Assembly: GCF_041053055.1 (NCBI RefSeq) | Contig: NZ_CP163443.1 | Coordinates: 372,001 to 436,000 of the forward strand | Source: Streptomyces sp. R41 | Lineage (GTDB): Bacteria; Actinomycetota; Actinomycetes; Streptomycetales; Streptomycetaceae | DNA: 64,000 nucleotides | Reading direction: 5' to 3' | Part shown: positions 33,350 through 45,042 of the stretch, one piece after another | Numbering within the stretch: the stretch's first letter is position 1 | Layout of the letters: each line of letters begins with the position of its first letter | Translations under genes and position numbers: made by a program | The notes under the pieces: model-generated | Database searches by the model: none | What the model was told of the DNA's origin: nothing | Seen by the model: only the letters and a program-made list of their open reading frames with translations

Positions 33350-33396
33350 AGTCGCCGAACGCGTCGATCAGAATGCGATCGACGCGTTCGGCGACT
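33350..33396. repeat. Perfect 20-bp inverted repeat
   Basis: Arms 33350-33369 and 33377-33396 are exact reverse complements, with a 7-nt loop AGAATGC. On the minus strand it follows the ATPase gene that ends at 33520 by about 125 bp, so it may terminate that transcript. It also lies about 85 bp upstream of the LAL regulator start. The right arm overlaps the glgX-like relic. Confidence 0.85.
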
Positions 33397-33475
33397 TGGG
33401 TGAACGGGGCGAAGTCGGTGCCCTCGCCGTCGATGGCCGCGCCCAGTGGCTCGGGGTGCCCGTTCCCGGTGCGTA
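33377..33475 (-). pseudogene. Relic of a glgX-type (CBM48) debranching-enzyme N-terminus
   Basis: On the minus strand one frame reads GNGHPEPLGAAIDGEGTDFA followed by PFTQVAERVD. This matches the opening of GlgX/isoamylase proteins (the PYPLGATYDGxGTNFAxFSExAxRVE pattern) over about 25 positions. It then runs into the palindrome and loses similarity. There is no start codon, no ribosome site and no remaining catalytic domain. The location beside the glgE operon fits a lost glycogen-debranching gene. The match is short, so this is a moderate-confidence call. Confidence 0.5.
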
Positions 33476-33519
33476 CCCGGTCACCGCGGGGCGCTCACGG
33501 CCTCGATGTCGTCAGGGGA

Positions 33520-34035
33520 TCACCCGACGGCGGCGACAGCCTCTGTATCGTCACGGAGGCCGGCGAGCGCCGGCTCCGGCAGCGGTGCCTCGCGGGGCGC
33601 CTGGCGCGCCTCCTGCAGGCTGGGAACGGGTGCGGCCGGCACGAGCGGCGCGTGTTCGGCGGCCCGGGCGCGCCACGAGAACCAGATGATCTTGCCGCCG
33701 GCGCCTGTGGCGCAGCAGCCCCAGCCGTCACTCAGCGCGGCGATCTGGGCCAGGCAGCCCTGCGGCGCGTTGTGCGGGCGGATGTCCTGGTTGTTGTCCG
33801 AGACGGCGGCGATGAGGTGCTGGCCGTTCCACCACATCTCGATGGTCGTGTTCTTGTCGGCCGCGTGCTCCTCGATGGTGTGGAGCAGCGCTTCGGCACA
33901 GTGGCAGACGGACTCGACGAGAATCTCCAGGTTCCAGTACCGGAGGTGCGCGGCCAGAATGCGCCTGACCTGTCCGACCCGTTCCGGGCTGACCTCCACG
34001 TCGAGGTGGTAGTAGCAGGGCACTGCAGGTTTCAT
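33520..34035 (-). CDS. Divergent HATPase_c-type ATP-binding protein
   Basis: A 171-residue cytoplasmic protein resembling Streptomyces anti-sigma-type ATPases. The helix CHCAEALLHTIEEHAADKNT occupies the N-box position and AAVSDNNQDIRPHNAPQG the G1 position, with SDGWGCCATGAGGKIIWFSW near the end of the domain. The canonical N-box ExxxNxxxH is reduced (EALLHTIEEH), so ATP binding may be altered. A Pro/Ala/Glu-rich tail follows. The ATG at 34035 has GAGGAGCC at nine bases. The gene is divergent from the DUF5133-glgE genes across about 300 bp, so it could be a local regulator of glycogen metabolism; this is inference from position. Confidence 0.75.
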   Translation of the reverse strand: MKPAVPCYYHLDVEVSPERVGQVRRILAAHLRYWNLEILVESVCHCAEALLHTIEEHAADKNTTIEMWWNGQHLIAAVSDNNQDIRPHNAPQGCLAQIAALSDGWGCCATGAGGKIIWFSWRARAAEHAPLVPAAPVPSLQEARQAPREAPLPEPALAGLRDDTEAVAAVG

Positions 34036-34339
34036 CGTCGTTGGCTCCTCACGGCGAAGCTCCCGCTTCTCCTCGCCCTCGCGGGCCGAGCCCCGATCAC
34101 AAAGCGTGAGCACTGATCGCTTCTGAGTCAGTCCCAGAGTGAGAGCACTACTCCATTCGTGCAACACGAGAGCGCCCCCCAATGTGGTTGAAGACCCAAC
34201 AAGACGCTCGGTGGCCGTGCGGGCACCATGGGTGAGGGCTCTGACTTTCGTAACGGATCGGTGCCCCTGCGTGCACGGCCCTCACCCGCCATCCCGGCCA
34301 GCCGTGCGCGGTCGAGAGAGTGGGAAGGTGACCAGCGTG
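34036..34339. other. Divergent promoter region upstream of the glgE cluster
   Basis: No gene is seen in these 304 bases. Several GTGAGxxC-type short repeats (for example around 34105, 34140 and 34230) and a TTGAAG at about 34186 are visible, but I cannot assign a reliable -10/-35 pair. Promoters for both the ATPase gene and the DUF5133-glgE side must lie here. Confidence 0.5.
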
Positions 34340-34552
34340 ATGCTGCTGCCTGCCAAAGCCGAGGTCGCCAGGCATCTGGAGCGGTACCGGGCCTGGGAAC
34401 GCCTGCTGCTCGCGGCCCCCGCCGACCACGTCGTGCGGGGCAACTTCGAGAACACCGGGTACACCCTGTGCGTCCTGATGGGGAAGCGCTGCGCGCGGGA
34501 GGCCGCGGACGCCGCCGAGCACTATCTGCGGGATGTCCCGGCACGGTTCTGA
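34340..34552 (+). CDS. DUF5133 small protein
   Basis: A 70-residue soluble protein of the DUF5133 family, found widely in streptomycetes and without known function. The typical sequence is kept: MLLPAKAEVARHLERYRAWE, LLLAAPADHVVRGNFENTGY, TLCVLMGKRCAREAADAAEH. It is predicted to be all helical. The ATG at 34340 is preferred over the GTG at 34328 because the family starts at MLLPxKxEV and GAAGGTGA is placed correctly. It lies 64 bp upstream of glgE on the same strand and may share its transcript. Confidence 0.85.
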   Translation: MLLPAKAEVARHLERYRAWERLLLAAPADHVVRGNFENTGYTLCVLMGKRCAREAADAAEHYLRDVPARF

Positions 34553-34616
34553 AGCGCAGGTGGGGCTCACGGACGTGAACCACAAGTGGGGCTCGAGGAC
34601 GGCGGAGGCGAAACGC

Positions 34617-36592
34617 ATGGACGCAATCCCGGACACCGACCGCATCCCGATCGTGGATGTCCGCCCGGTCGTCGAGTGCGGCGGTCGGCCCGCGAAGGCG
34701 GTCTCCGGCGAGACCTTCCAGGTCACCGCCACCGTCTTCGGCGAAGGCCAGGACGCCGTCGGCGCCAATGTCGTGCTGCGCGATCCGAGCGGCGGCCTCG
34801 GCCCGTGGACGCCCATGCGTGAACTCGCCCCCGGCAGCGACCGCTGGGGCGCCCACGTCACACCGGGAGAAGTGGGCCACTGGACCTACCTGGTGGAGGC
34901 GTGGAGCGACCCTGTCACCGCCTGGCGCCGTTCCGCCGAGATCAAGGTCCCGGCCGGCATGGACACGGAACTGGTCCTGGAGGAGGGCGCCGCTCTGTAC
35001 GAGCGGGCCGCCGCCGGGGTACCGGACACAGCGGGCAGGGACGCGGTGCTGGCCGCCGCGAACGCCCTGCGCGACGAGTCGCGGCCACCGGCCGCCCGTC
35101 TCGCGGCCGCCCTGACCCCGGAGGTGGACGCCGCCCTCGCGGAGCACCCGCTGCGCGAACGCCTCACCCGCTCGCTGCCGTTGCCCCTGCTCGTGGAGCG
35201 GGAGCGGGCGCTGTACGGCTCCTGGTACGAGTTCTTCCCGCGCTCGGAGGGCAGCCCGGAGCATCCTCATGGCACGTTCCGTACGGCGGCCGAACGCCTG
35301 CCCGCGATCGCGGAGATGGGCTTCGACGTCGTCTACCTGCCCCCGATCCATCCCATCGGCACGACCTTCCGCAAGGGCCCCAACAACAGTCTGTCCGCGG
35401 GCCCGGACGACGTCGGTGTGCCCTGGGCGATCGGTTCCCCGGAGGGCGGCCACGACGCGGTCCACCCGGACCTGGGCACGATCGACGACTTCGACGCGTT
35501 CGTACGCCGGGCCGCGGGCCTCGGCCTGGAGGTGGCCCTCGACTTCGCGCTCCAGTGCTCCCCCGACCACCCGTGGGTGGAGAAGCACCCCGAGTGGTTC
35601 CACCACCGGTCGGACGGCACGATCGCGTACGCCGAGAACCCGCCGAAGAAGTACCAGGACATCTACCCGATCGCCTTCGACAAGGACATGCCGGGCCTGA
35701 TCGCCGAGACCGTACGGCTGCTGCGTTTCTGGATGGACCACGGCGTACGGATCTTCCGCGTCGACAATCCGCACACCAAACCGGTGGTCTTCTGGGAGCG
35801 GATCATCGCGGAGGTCAATCGCACCGACCCCGATGTGGTCTTCCTGGCGGAGGCCTTCACCCGGCCCGCGATCATGCACAGGCTCGCGGCCATCGGCTTC
35901 CAGCAGTCGTACACCTACTTCACCTGGCGCGACACCAAGGAGGAGCTGACCGACTACCTCACCGAACTCTCCGGCGAGGCGGCCGCGTACATGCGGCCCA
36001 ACTTCTTCGTCAACACCCCCGACATCCTGCCCGGCTACCTCCAGCGAGGCGGGCGCCCGGCCTTCGAGGTACGGGCGGTGCTGGCCGCCACCCTCTCGCC
36101 GGCGTGGGGGATGTACGCCGGATACGAGCTGTGCGAGAACACCCCCGTCAAGGAGGGCAGTGAGGAGTACGTCGACTCCGAGAAGTACCAACTGCGGCCG
36201 CGCGACTGGGAGTCGGCCGAGCGCGAGAGCAGGACGATCGCACCACTGATCACCCGGCTGAACCGGATCAGGCGGCGTCACAGGGCCCTGCACGAGCTGC
36301 GGAATCTCCGCTTCCACGAAACGGACAACGACGCCCTCATCGCGTACAGCAAGCGCACGGGCGACGACACGGTCGTGGTGGTGGCGAACCTCGACACTCA
36401 GCACCCCCAGGAGGCCACGGTCTCGTTGGACATGCCGCAACTCGGCCTGGACTGGCACGAGTCCGTGCCCGTGCGCGACGAGCTCACCGGCGAGACCTAC
36501 CACTGGGGCAGGGCCAACTATGTGCGTCTCGAGCCAGGCGGTGCGCATGTGCTCGCCATCGGCCCCTCACCGCGGATCGGAGGGTCACCCGC

Positions 36593-36596
<4 letters not shown>
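34617..36596 (+). CDS. glgE: Alpha-1,4-glucan:maltose-1-phosphate maltosyltransferase GlgE
   Basis: A 659-residue GH13_3 enzyme that extends alpha-1,4-glucan by transferring maltosyl units from maltose-1-phosphate. The N-terminal beta-sandwich (about 1-190) includes [20 protein letters not shown]; domain A begins [15 protein letters not shown]. The catalytic nucleophile is D383 in [11 protein letters not shown] and the acid/base is E412 in FLAEAFTRP, the same 29-residue spacing as D394/E423 of the S. coelicolor enzyme. Further markers are [20 protein letters not shown] and [15 protein letters not shown], the M1P-site strand. The ATG has GGCGGAGG at nine bases. Its stop overlaps treS (ATGA), so it heads the operon glgE-treS-pep2-glgB. 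Confidence 0.97.
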
Positions 36597-38314
<1,718 letters not shown>

Positions 38315-38368
38315 CCTGTGCCTCCGTGTGTTCCCGCAGTCCGCCTGCCTCTGAAGGGACGTGTCGCC

Positions 38369-39742
38369 ATGGCGAAGACCGCGCTGCACCGTCCGAGCGG
38401 CCTCGGCCCCGCTCCGCTGCTGACCTCGCTCGCAGAGCTGCTGCGCGCGTGGCTGCCGCGGCAGCGCTGGTTCGCGGGCAAGGGCAGGCCCGTCACGGAT
38501 GTGACCCTGGTGTCGACGACCGAACTGTATCCAGGGTGCCTGCACCTGCTGGTCCGCACCGAGCACCTCGGCCCCCCGGCCCACGGCGGCCCGGGCACTC
38601 CCCCACCCGACGACTGCTATCAACTGCTCCTCGGCATAAGGAATGTCCTGCCGCCGCGTCTCGCCCATGCCGCCATCGGCCGGGCGAGCGCGGGCCCGCT
38701 GGCGGACCTTGTGGTGTACGACGCCTTCCACGACCCCACGGCGGCGGGACTGCTCCTGGACCGCCTCCGCAGGCCGGGCACGGCGGGTCCGCTGCGTTTC
38801 GAGCGCGACACACGCGTGACGGTGCCCGCCGGTCTCGCTCCGCGTCTCCTCGACGCCGAGCAGTCCAACTCCTCGCTCGTGTACGGGGATTCGTTCATCC
38901 TGAAGGTCTTCCGCCGCGTCCAGCCCGGGGTCAACCCGGACCTGGAAGTGCCCTGGGCGCTGGCCCGTCAGGGCTGCACCCGCGTACCCGCTCCCGCCGC
39001 GTGGTTTCGGACCTCACGGCCGCAGGAAGCGACGCTCGGAGTTCTTCAGCCGTTCCTGCGCGAGGCCGCCGACGGCTGGACGCTGGCGCTCGAATCCCTT
39101 GCCTCGGGACGGGAGTTCACCAACGAGGCGTACGAACTGGGCCGGGCGACCGCGGAGGTGCATCTGGCACTGGCCTCGGCGTTCCCCATAGGCGTGGCAA
39201 GTCCACCCCAGAACACGCTACTTGCCACCGCGATGAGCGAGCGGCTCGACGCCGCGGTCCGTTCCGTTCCAGAACTCGGTCCGCACGCGGACGGGTTGCG
39301 GTCCGCCTTCGACGCACTCGCGGCCCTCGACACGGCGGTCCGCCCCGCCCAGCGCATTCACGGCGATCTCCACCTCGGCCAGGTGCTGCGGGCCGGACAG
39401 CAGTGGTCCGTCATCGACTTCGAAGGCGAGCCCGCCCGACCGCTCACCGAACGCCGACGCGTCCAGTCCCCCGTACGCGATGTCGCGGGCATGCTGCGCT
39501 CCTTCGACTACGCGGCCCGCTCCCGCCATCCGTGGCGTCCCGAGTGGGCACAGCGCTGCCGCGAGGCCTACTGTGCGGGCTATGCCGCCGAGGCGGAATG
39601 GGACCCGCGCGAGGAACCCGAGCTGCTGCGCGCGTACGAGACGGACCGAGCCGTCTACGAAGTGCTGTATGAGGCGAGACACCGTCCTGACTGGCTGCCC
39701 GTGCCGATGGCGGCGGTCAGACGTCTCGCCGAACGCCAGTGA
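38369..39742 (+). CDS. pep2: Maltokinase (Pep2/Mak)
   Basis: A 457-residue ATP-dependent maltokinase that makes maltose-1-phosphate for GlgE. The N-terminal cystatin-like cap starts [20 protein letters not shown], typical of Mak. The kinase lobes include [20 protein letters not shown], the catalytic loop [20 protein letters not shown] and the metal-binding [15 protein letters not shown], with [14 protein letters not shown] after it. All conserved catalytic residues are present ([14 protein letters not shown]). The ATG at 38369 has GAAGGGACG upstream; the 17-codon longer reading lacks a ribosome site. Order treS-pep2-glgB is that of the pep2-bearing glgE cluster of streptomycetes. Confidence 0.95.
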   Translation: MAKTALHRPSGLGPAPLLTSLAELLRAWLPRQRWFAGKGRPVTDVTLVSTTELYPGCLHLLVRTEHLGPPAHGGPGTPPPDDCYQLLLGIRNVLPPRLAHAAIGRASAGPLADLVVYDAFHDPTAAGLLLDRLRRPGTAGPLRFERDTRVTVPAGLAPRLLDAEQSNSSLVYGDSFILKVFRRVQPGVNPDLEVPWALARQGCTRVPAPAAWFRTSRPQEATLGVLQPFLREAADGWTLALESLASGREFTNEAYELGRATAEVHLALASAFPIGVASPPQNTLLATAMSERLDAAVRSVPELGPHADGLRSAFDALAALDTAVRPAQRIHGDLHLGQVLRAGQQWSVIDFEGEPARPLTERRRVQSPVRDVAGMLRSFDYAARSRHPWRPEWAQRCREAYCAGYAAEAEWDPREEPELLRAYETDRAVYEVLYEARHRPDWLPVPMAAVRRLAERQ

Positions 39743-39801
39743 AGGCCATTCGACCGCGACACCCCACACGCTCCCTTTCCCCTCACGAGGAGGCTGAAGC
39801 C

Positions 39802-42030
39802 GTGACAGTCCGCACCGCACCGGTCAGCGTACGGCCGGCCACTTCCGCTTCGCTGGACCCGACGGACCGGGGGCGCCTGCTGTCGGGGGCACATCACGAT
39901 CCTCACGCGCTGCTCGGCGCGCACCCGGTGCCTGGCGGCATCGTGTTCCGCGCGCTGCGTCCATACGCCCAAGCCGTGGCCGTGGTGGTGAACGGGCTGC
40001 GCACGAAGCTGGACGACGTGGGCGACGGCCTCTTCTCCGGCGTACTGCCGCTCGACGCGATCCCCGAGTACACGCTGTCCGTGACGTACGACGGCACCGA
40101 TTTCGAGGCGCAGGATCCGTATCGTTTCCTGCCCGCACTGGGCGAACTCGATCTGCACCTCATCGGCGAAGGGCGGCACGAGGAGCTGTGGAGCGCGTTG
40201 GGCGCCCACCCGATGACCCACGAGGGCGTGACCGGCACCCGCTTCACGGTGTGGGCCCCGAACGCGCAGGGCGTCAGGGTCTGTGGGGACTTCTGCCACT
40301 GGGACGGCAACACGGGATTCCCGATGCGGTCGCTGGGCTCCTCCGGGGTGTGGGAGCTGTTCCTTCCCGGCATCGGTGAGGGCACGCTCTACAAGTTCGA
40401 CATCACCCGCCCCGACGGTACGCGCACGCTGCGCGCAGACCCGATGGCCCGCCGCACGGAGGTGCCTCCGGCGACGGCCTCGATCGTGACGGAGTCCTCA
40501 TACGTCTGGGAAGACGCCGAGTGGATGGCGGGTCGGGCGGAGTGCTCGGTGCACGAGGTCCCGTTCTCGGTCTACGAGGTGCATCTGCCGTCCTGGCGGC
40601 CCGGGCTGACGTACCGCCAGCTGGCAAATCAACTCCCCTCCTACGTCTCGGACTTGGGCTTCACCCACGTGCAGTTCATGCCGGTGTCCGAGCATCCCTT
40701 CGGCGGGTCGTGGGGCTATCAGGTCACCGGGTTCTACGCCCCCACGGCCCGGCTGGGCACCCCGGACGACTTCAAGCACCTGGTCGACGCGCTGCACCGG
40801 GCCGGGATCGGCGTGCTGATGGACTGGGTGCCCGCACACTTCCCGCGCGACGACTGGGCACTGGCCGAGTTCGACGGACGGCCCCTGTACGAGCACGAGG
40901 ACCCGCTGCGGGCCGCGCACCCCGACTGGGGCACCCTGGAGTTCGACTACGGACGCCGCGAGGTGCGCAACTTCCTGGTCGCCAACGCGGTGTACTGGTG
41001 CGAGGAGTTCCACATCGACGGGCTGCGGGTGGACGCGGTCGCCTCCATGCTCTACCTCGACTACTCCCGCGAGCCGGGCCAATGGGTCCCCAACGAACAC
41101 GGCGGCCGGGAGAACCTCGACGCGGTCGCCTTCCTCCAGGAGATGAACGCCACCGTCTACCGCCGCAACCCCGGAGTCGTGACCATTGCCGAGGAGTCCA
41201 CGGCGTGGGACGGCGTCACGCGGGCCACCGACCACATCGGCCCCGGTGGCTTCGGGGGTCTTGGCTTCGGGCTGAAGTGGAACATGGGCTGGATGCACGA
41301 CTCGCTGGACTACGTGGCCCATGAGCCCATCCACCGCAAGTACCACCACAACGAGATGACCTTCTCGATGGTGTACGCCTACAGCGAGAACTACGTCCTG
41401 CCCATCTCGCACGACGAAGTCGTCCACGGCAAACGCTCACTCGTGTCGAAGATGCCCGGCGACTGGTGGCAGCAACGCGCCACCACCCGCGCCTACCTCG
41501 GCTTCATGTGGGCCCACCCCGGCAAACAACTCCTCTTCATGGGACAGGAGTTCGCCCAGGGCGCCGAATGGTCCGAGGCACACGGCCCCGACTGGTGGCT
41601 CCTCGACCCCGCCTACAGCGCCGAACCCGACCACCGCGGCGTGCGCGACCTCGTCCGCGACCTCAACGGCATCTACCGCCACACCCCCGCCCTGTGGCAA
41701 CAAGACACCCAACCCGCCGGCTTCGCCTGGATCACCGGCGACGCCGCCGACGACAACGTCTTCGCCTTCCTGCGCCACGCCGCCGACGGCACCCCCCTGC
41801 TGGCCCTCTCCCACTTCTCCCCCGTCGTCCGGCACGGCTACCGGCTCGGCATCCCCGAAGACATCCCCGCCTGGCACGAAATCCTCAACACCGACACCGC
41901 CCGCTACGGCGGCAGCGACGTCCTCAACCCCGACCCCATCAAACCCGAACCCCACGCCGCCCATGGCCGCCCCGCCAGCATCCAACTGACCCTGCCACCC
42001 CTGGCCACCATCTGGCTGCGACCCGCCTAA
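39802..42030 (+). CDS. glgB: 1,4-alpha-glucan branching enzyme GlgB
   Basis: A 742-residue GH13_9 enzyme that introduces alpha-1,6 branches into the GlgE-made glucan. The N1 domain ([20 protein letters not shown]) and CBM48 ([20 protein letters not shown]) precede the barrel. The barrel carries YEVHLPSW, the nucleophile region [20 protein letters not shown], the acid/base [16 protein letters not shown] and the stabiliser [15 protein letters not shown] at 39802 is preferred because GAGGAGG lies at nine bases; a GTG overlapping the pep2 stop is the alternative. From about 41430 onward codon choice shifts to CAA, GAA, AAA and CTC, unlike the first two thirds, which suggests a recombined 3' end. 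TAA stop. Confidence 0.97.
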   Translation: MTVRTAPVSVRPATSASLDPTDRGRLLSGAHHDPHALLGAHPVPGGIVFRALRPYAQAVAVVVNGLRTKLDDVGDGLFSGVLPLDAIPEYTLSVTYDGTDFEAQDPYRFLPALGELDLHLIGEGRHEELWSALGAHPMTHEGVTGTRFTVWAPNAQGVRVCGDFCHWDGNTGFPMRSLGSSGVWELFLPGIGEGTLYKFDITRPDGTRTLRADPMARRTEVPPATASIVTESSYVWEDAEWMAGRAECSVHEVPFSVYEVHLPSWRPGLTYRQLANQLPSYVSDLGFTHVQFMPVSEHPFGGSWGYQVTGFYAPTARLGTPDDFKHLVDALHRAGIGVLMDWVPAHFPRDDWALAEFDGRPLYEHEDPLRAAHPDWGTLEFDYGRREVRNFLVANAVYWCEEFHIDGLRVDAVASMLYLDYSREPGQWVPNEHGGRENLDAVAFLQEMNATVYRRNPGVVTIAEESTAWDGVTRATDHIGPGGFGGLGFGLKWNMGWMHDSLDYVAHEPIHRKYHHNEMTFSMVYAYSENYVLPISHDEVVHGKRSLVSKMPGDWWQQRATTRAYLGFMWAHPGKQLLFMGQEFAQGAEWSEAHGPDWWLLDPAYSAEPDHRGVRDLVRDLNGIYRHTPALWQQDTQPAGFAWITGDAADDNVFAFLRHAADGTPLLALSHFSPVVRHGYRLGIPEDIPAWHEILNTDTARYGGSDVLNPDPIKPEPHAAHGRPASIQLTLPPLATIWLRPA

Positions 42031-42177
42031 GTTTTTCGCCCCCGCCGCCCCTCCCCATTCCCGCACCTGGGGGCTGCGCCCCCAGACCCCCCTGGGTTGT
42101 CCTTTGACTGCGGGACCGTGGGGGCTTGTCGCGCAGTTCCCCGCGCCCCTTACGGGGCGGCGGGGCGAAGAAACCGC
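42031..42177. repeat. Intergenic repeat element with two hairpins (Streptomyces dispersed type)
   Basis: The spacer holds a C-rich tract, a perfect hairpin CTGGGGGC (42067-42074) / GCCCCCAG (42078-42085) with loop TGC, and a second hairpin CGCCCC (42144-42149) / GGGGCG (42154-42159) preceded by GTCGCGCAGTTCCCCG. I know this combination as a sequence frequently found between genes in Streptomyces chromosomes. It lies between convergent genes and probably works as a bidirectional terminator. Confidence 0.7.
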
Positions 42178-43605
42178 TCACGGCGACGACGGCTTGCCTG
42201 CTGTGGCGATCCATGTGTGGAACAGGCCGTCGAGGTCCTTGTCGGACTCTCGTTCGCAGAGGCGGATGAACTGGGCCGTGGTTCCGTGACCGTCACGGTG
42301 CTCGGTGGCCCAGGCGCGCAGGATCCGGAAGAACACGGGATCGCCGACGGCCGTACGCAGCTTGTGCAGGGCCATGGCCCCCCGCGAATAGACAGGCGTG
42401 TCGAAGATGTGCGCCCCGCTGCCGGGATCGGCGGGAGGGAAGGCCCACAGATCGCTGCTCGCCGGACTGGCGTACAGGGCGTCGAAGGTCTTCTGTGCGC
42501 TCTTGCCCCCGTGCTGCTCGGCATAGAGCCACTCGGCATACGTCGCGAAGCCCTCGTTGAGCCAGATGTCCTTCCAGGTGGTGAGGGTGACGGAGTCCCC
42601 GAACCACTGGTGGGCGCTTTCATGGACGAGGGTGCTCAGGTCCGGCGCCGAGTCGTAGACGGGCCGGGTCTGGGTCTCCAGCGCGTAGCCGACCTGGGGC
42701 GCCCGGTCGACGATGGACCCGGCGGCTCGGAACGGGTAGGGGCCGAAGACCTTGCTCTCCCAGGCGAGCACGGAGGGCAGTTTCTTCAGGACCGGCGCGG
42801 CGGCGGCGGCCTCGCGCGGGTCGACGGCGTTGTAGACCTTGAGGCCGTCCGGGGTGGTGTACTGCTCGACCTTGAACTTTCCTACGGTCGCTGTGGCCAG
42901 GTAGGCCGCCATCGGTTCGGACTGCCGCCAGCGGAAGGTGGTGCGGCCGTGGGTGGTCTTCTGCCCGAGGAAGACGCCGTTGGCCACGGCGGTGCGCCCC
43001 TTGGGGACGGTGAGCGTGAAGTCGTACGACGCCTTGTCCTTGGGGTGGCTGTTGGCGGGGAACCACGTCATGGCGCCCTGCGGTTCACCCGCCACGAACG
43101 CGCCGTCGTCGGTGGGAATCCACCCGTCGAGGGAGCCGTCGGGATCGGTGACCGGTTTGGGCGTGCCGGAATAGGTGACGGTGACGCGGAACTCCTGCCC
43201 CTTGCACAGGGCGTCCCGTGGGGTGACCACGAGTTCCTGTCCGTCGCGACGGAAGGTCGCCTTCGCGTGGTCGACGGTGATGCCCGTGACCTTCAGCCCT
43301 TTGAAGTCGAGGTCGAAGCGGGTCAGTCGCTGGGTGGCCCGTGCGGTGATGACGGCCTTGCCGTCCAGGTGGCGGCTCTGCGGGTCGTAGCCGAGCGTCA
43401 GGTCGTAGTGGTGGACGTCGTAGCCGCCGTTGCCCGCGAGGGGGAAGTACGGGTCTCCCGCGCCGGAGGAGCCTCCCGTCCCGGCCGTGGCCGGTCCGGC
43501 CGCGGCGAGCAGGGCCGCTAGGGCGACGGGGACCGCGGCGACAACGGCTTCTCGGCGAAGGACAGTTGTGCGTCTGGCGGCGGCCTGATGGGGGCGTGGC
43601 GTCAC
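42178..43605 (-). CDS. Secreted M1-family metallopeptidase
   Basis: A 475-residue exported zinc aminopeptidase-like protein. GTG at 43605 has GGAGGAG eight bases upstream. A signal peptide (VVAAVPVALAALLAAAGPAT) leads into the M1 N-terminal beta domain (DVHHYDLTLGYDPQSRHLDG). The thermolysin-like domain has the zinc site HESAH (H328, E329, H332) and the third ligand E351 in LNEGFATYAEW. The usual exopeptidase GAMEN motif is replaced by GYALETQT, which is common in the shorter secreted actinobacterial M1 proteins. The large C-terminal helical domain of PepN is absent, in keeping with the length. Extracellular peptide processing is likely; the specificity is unknown. Confidence 0.93.
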   Translation of the reverse strand: MTPRPHQAAARRTTVLRREAVVAAVPVALAALLAAAGPATAGTGGSSGAGDPYFPLAGNGGYDVHHYDLTLGYDPQSRHLDGKAVITARATQRLTRFDLDFKGLKVTGITVDHAKATFRRDGQELVVTPRDALCKGQEFRVTVTYSGTPKPVTDPDGSLDGWIPTDDGAFVAGEPQGAMTWFPANSHPKDKASYDFTLTVPKGRTAVANGVFLGQKTTHGRTTFRWRQSEPMAAYLATATVGKFKVEQYTTPDGLKVYNAVDPREAAAAAPVLKKLPSVLAWESKVFGPYPFRAAGSIVDRAPQVGYALETQTRPVYDSAPDLSTLVHESAHQWFGDSVTLTTWKDIWLNEGFATYAEWLYAEQHGGKSAQKTFDALYASPASSDLWAFPPADPGSGAHIFDTPVYSRGAMALHKLRTAVGDPVFFRILRAWATEHRDGHGTTAQFIRLCERESDKDLDGLFHTWIATAGKPSSP

Positions 43606-44017
43606 GTTCGCTCCTCCGGTCGATGGAGACACTCACGGGTCCATGGGTGAGCACTCGTAGGCCAGTGGTGGTCATTCACGGGTCAACGGTGATCACGCGC
43701 GCTCAGCCTATGAGCCACCTCGCCCGACGGCCCCCTCAATCAGGTCAAGTTACGCCGAGCCTGGAACACCGGCGAGCGCGCCGAGGAGTTCGGGTCCGGT
43801 CCGGCAGGGGGCCGACCTTCGTGGACGGCCTTGTCGAGAAACCAGGGCAGCGGCCGAGGGTGCTCCCCTGGTCCTCCGCCCGGTCCCGGTGCCCGCCCCC
43901 AAGCCAGGTGCGTCAGGCACTCTCCGTCTCGAAGACCACACCCCCTGGCCGATGACCCCGACATCGTGGTGAAGTTCGTCCACGTCCAAGCCCCGCACCC
44001 CGCAGAGGAGCATTCTC
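43606..44017. other. 412-bp intergenic region between divergent genes
   Basis: No gene is convincing: open frames here lack ribosome sites and family resemblance. TCACGGGTC is duplicated at about 43633 and 43677 near the M1-peptidase start and could be a regulatory repeat. GAGGAGCATTCTC just before 44018 is the ribosome site of the next gene. Confidence 0.5.
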
Positions 44018-44911
44018 GTGACCGGAACTTCGCAGGCCTGGCCCCATGCACCGGTCAGGGTCGGGCTCGTCGGTGCGGGTCCGTGGGCGCGCGCCGTGCA
44101 CGCGCGCGTGCTCGCCGCGGGGCCCGAGACGCTGCTGACGTCGGTGTGGGCCCGCCGCCCCGAGGCGGCCCGCGAAACGGCGGCGCCCTACGGTGCCGGC
44201 GTCGCCGCGACCTTCGAGGAGCTGCTCGACGGCTGCGAGGCGGTCGCCTTCGCGGTTCCGCCCGCCGTGCAGGCGGAGTTGGCGGCGCGTGCCGCGAAGG
44301 CGGGCAAGGCCCTGCTCCTGGAGAAGCCGATCGCGCTGGACCTGCCGTCGGCCCAGCGGCTCGTGGACGCCATCGACACCGCCGGTGTCGTCTCCCAGCT
44401 GGTCCTGACGAACCGTTACCACCCGGTCACCCGGCAGTTCCTGAAGGCCGCGCAAGGCCTCGACGCCGTGGGCGCACGGTCCTGCTGTCTGAACGGTGCT
44501 TTCCTGGGCGGCGACTTCGCGACCCCGTGGCGTCTCGAACACGGTGCTCTTTTGGACCTGGGGCCGCACATTCTGGACCTGCTGGACGCGGCCCTGGGGC
44601 CCATCGCCCGTGTGCGCGGCGCCGGAGACGTGCGCCGTTGGATCGAGCTCACCTGCGAACACGAGAGCGGCGCCGTGAGTCAGGCGTCCCTGTCGGGGTC
44701 GGTCGAGCTCGAGCGCGGCATCACGCGGGTCGAGCTGTTCGGCCGGCACCCCGAGCTCGTGTTCGACAGCGGCGCACTCGACCACGAGGAGTCCTGGCCC
44801 GTACTGCGCCGGGAGTTCGCCACCGCCGTACGAACGGCGCAGTCGGACACGCTCGATGCCCAGCGAGGGCTGTATCTGCAGACCCTCATGGCCGGGGCGT
44901 TCGAGAGCTAG
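44018..44911 (+). CDS. Gfo/Idh/MocA-family oxidoreductase
   Basis: A 297-residue NAD(P)-dependent dehydrogenase of the sugar and inositol type. The Rossmann motif VRVGLVGAGPWARAVHARVL begins at about residue 13, and the conserved LLLEKPIALDL (Lys of EKP is catalytic in the family) lies near 98-108. The C-terminal half gives the alpha/beta domain (FLGGDFATPWRLEHGALLDL, then GPHILDLLDAALG), where the H-G--LDLGPH segment provides the usual His. GTG start with GAGGAG at eight bases. The neighbouring genes (secreted peptidase, DNA ligase) give no pathway clue. Confidence 0.9.
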   Translation: MTGTSQAWPHAPVRVGLVGAGPWARAVHARVLAAGPETLLTSVWARRPEAARETAAPYGAGVAATFEELLDGCEAVAFAVPPAVQAELAARAAKAGKALLLEKPIALDLPSAQRLVDAIDTAGVVSQLVLTNRYHPVTRQFLKAAQGLDAVGARSCCLNGAFLGGDFATPWRLEHGALLDLGPHILDLLDAALGPIARVRGAGDVRRWIELTCEHESGAVSQASLSGSVELERGITRVELFGRHPELVFDSGALDHEESWPVLRREFATAVRTAQSDTLDAQRGLYLQTLMAGAFES

Positions 44912-45042
44912 GCCTGTCGTCGAATTCCCGCCTGCCTCGCGACGCCGTGCACGCACTCTCGCCGCCCCGGAACGCGACGCCGTTCAGGCGAAACGGCGGG
45001 CCGGGGTGCGTGGGCGCCCGAGGGTGTGTCGACAACACAGCT

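Noticed and set aside
43750..44013. An 87-codon minus-strand frame in the gap before the Gfo/Idh/MocA gene
   Set aside because: It has no ribosome site, no resemblance to a known family, and Arg/Gly/Pro-rich shadow composition.
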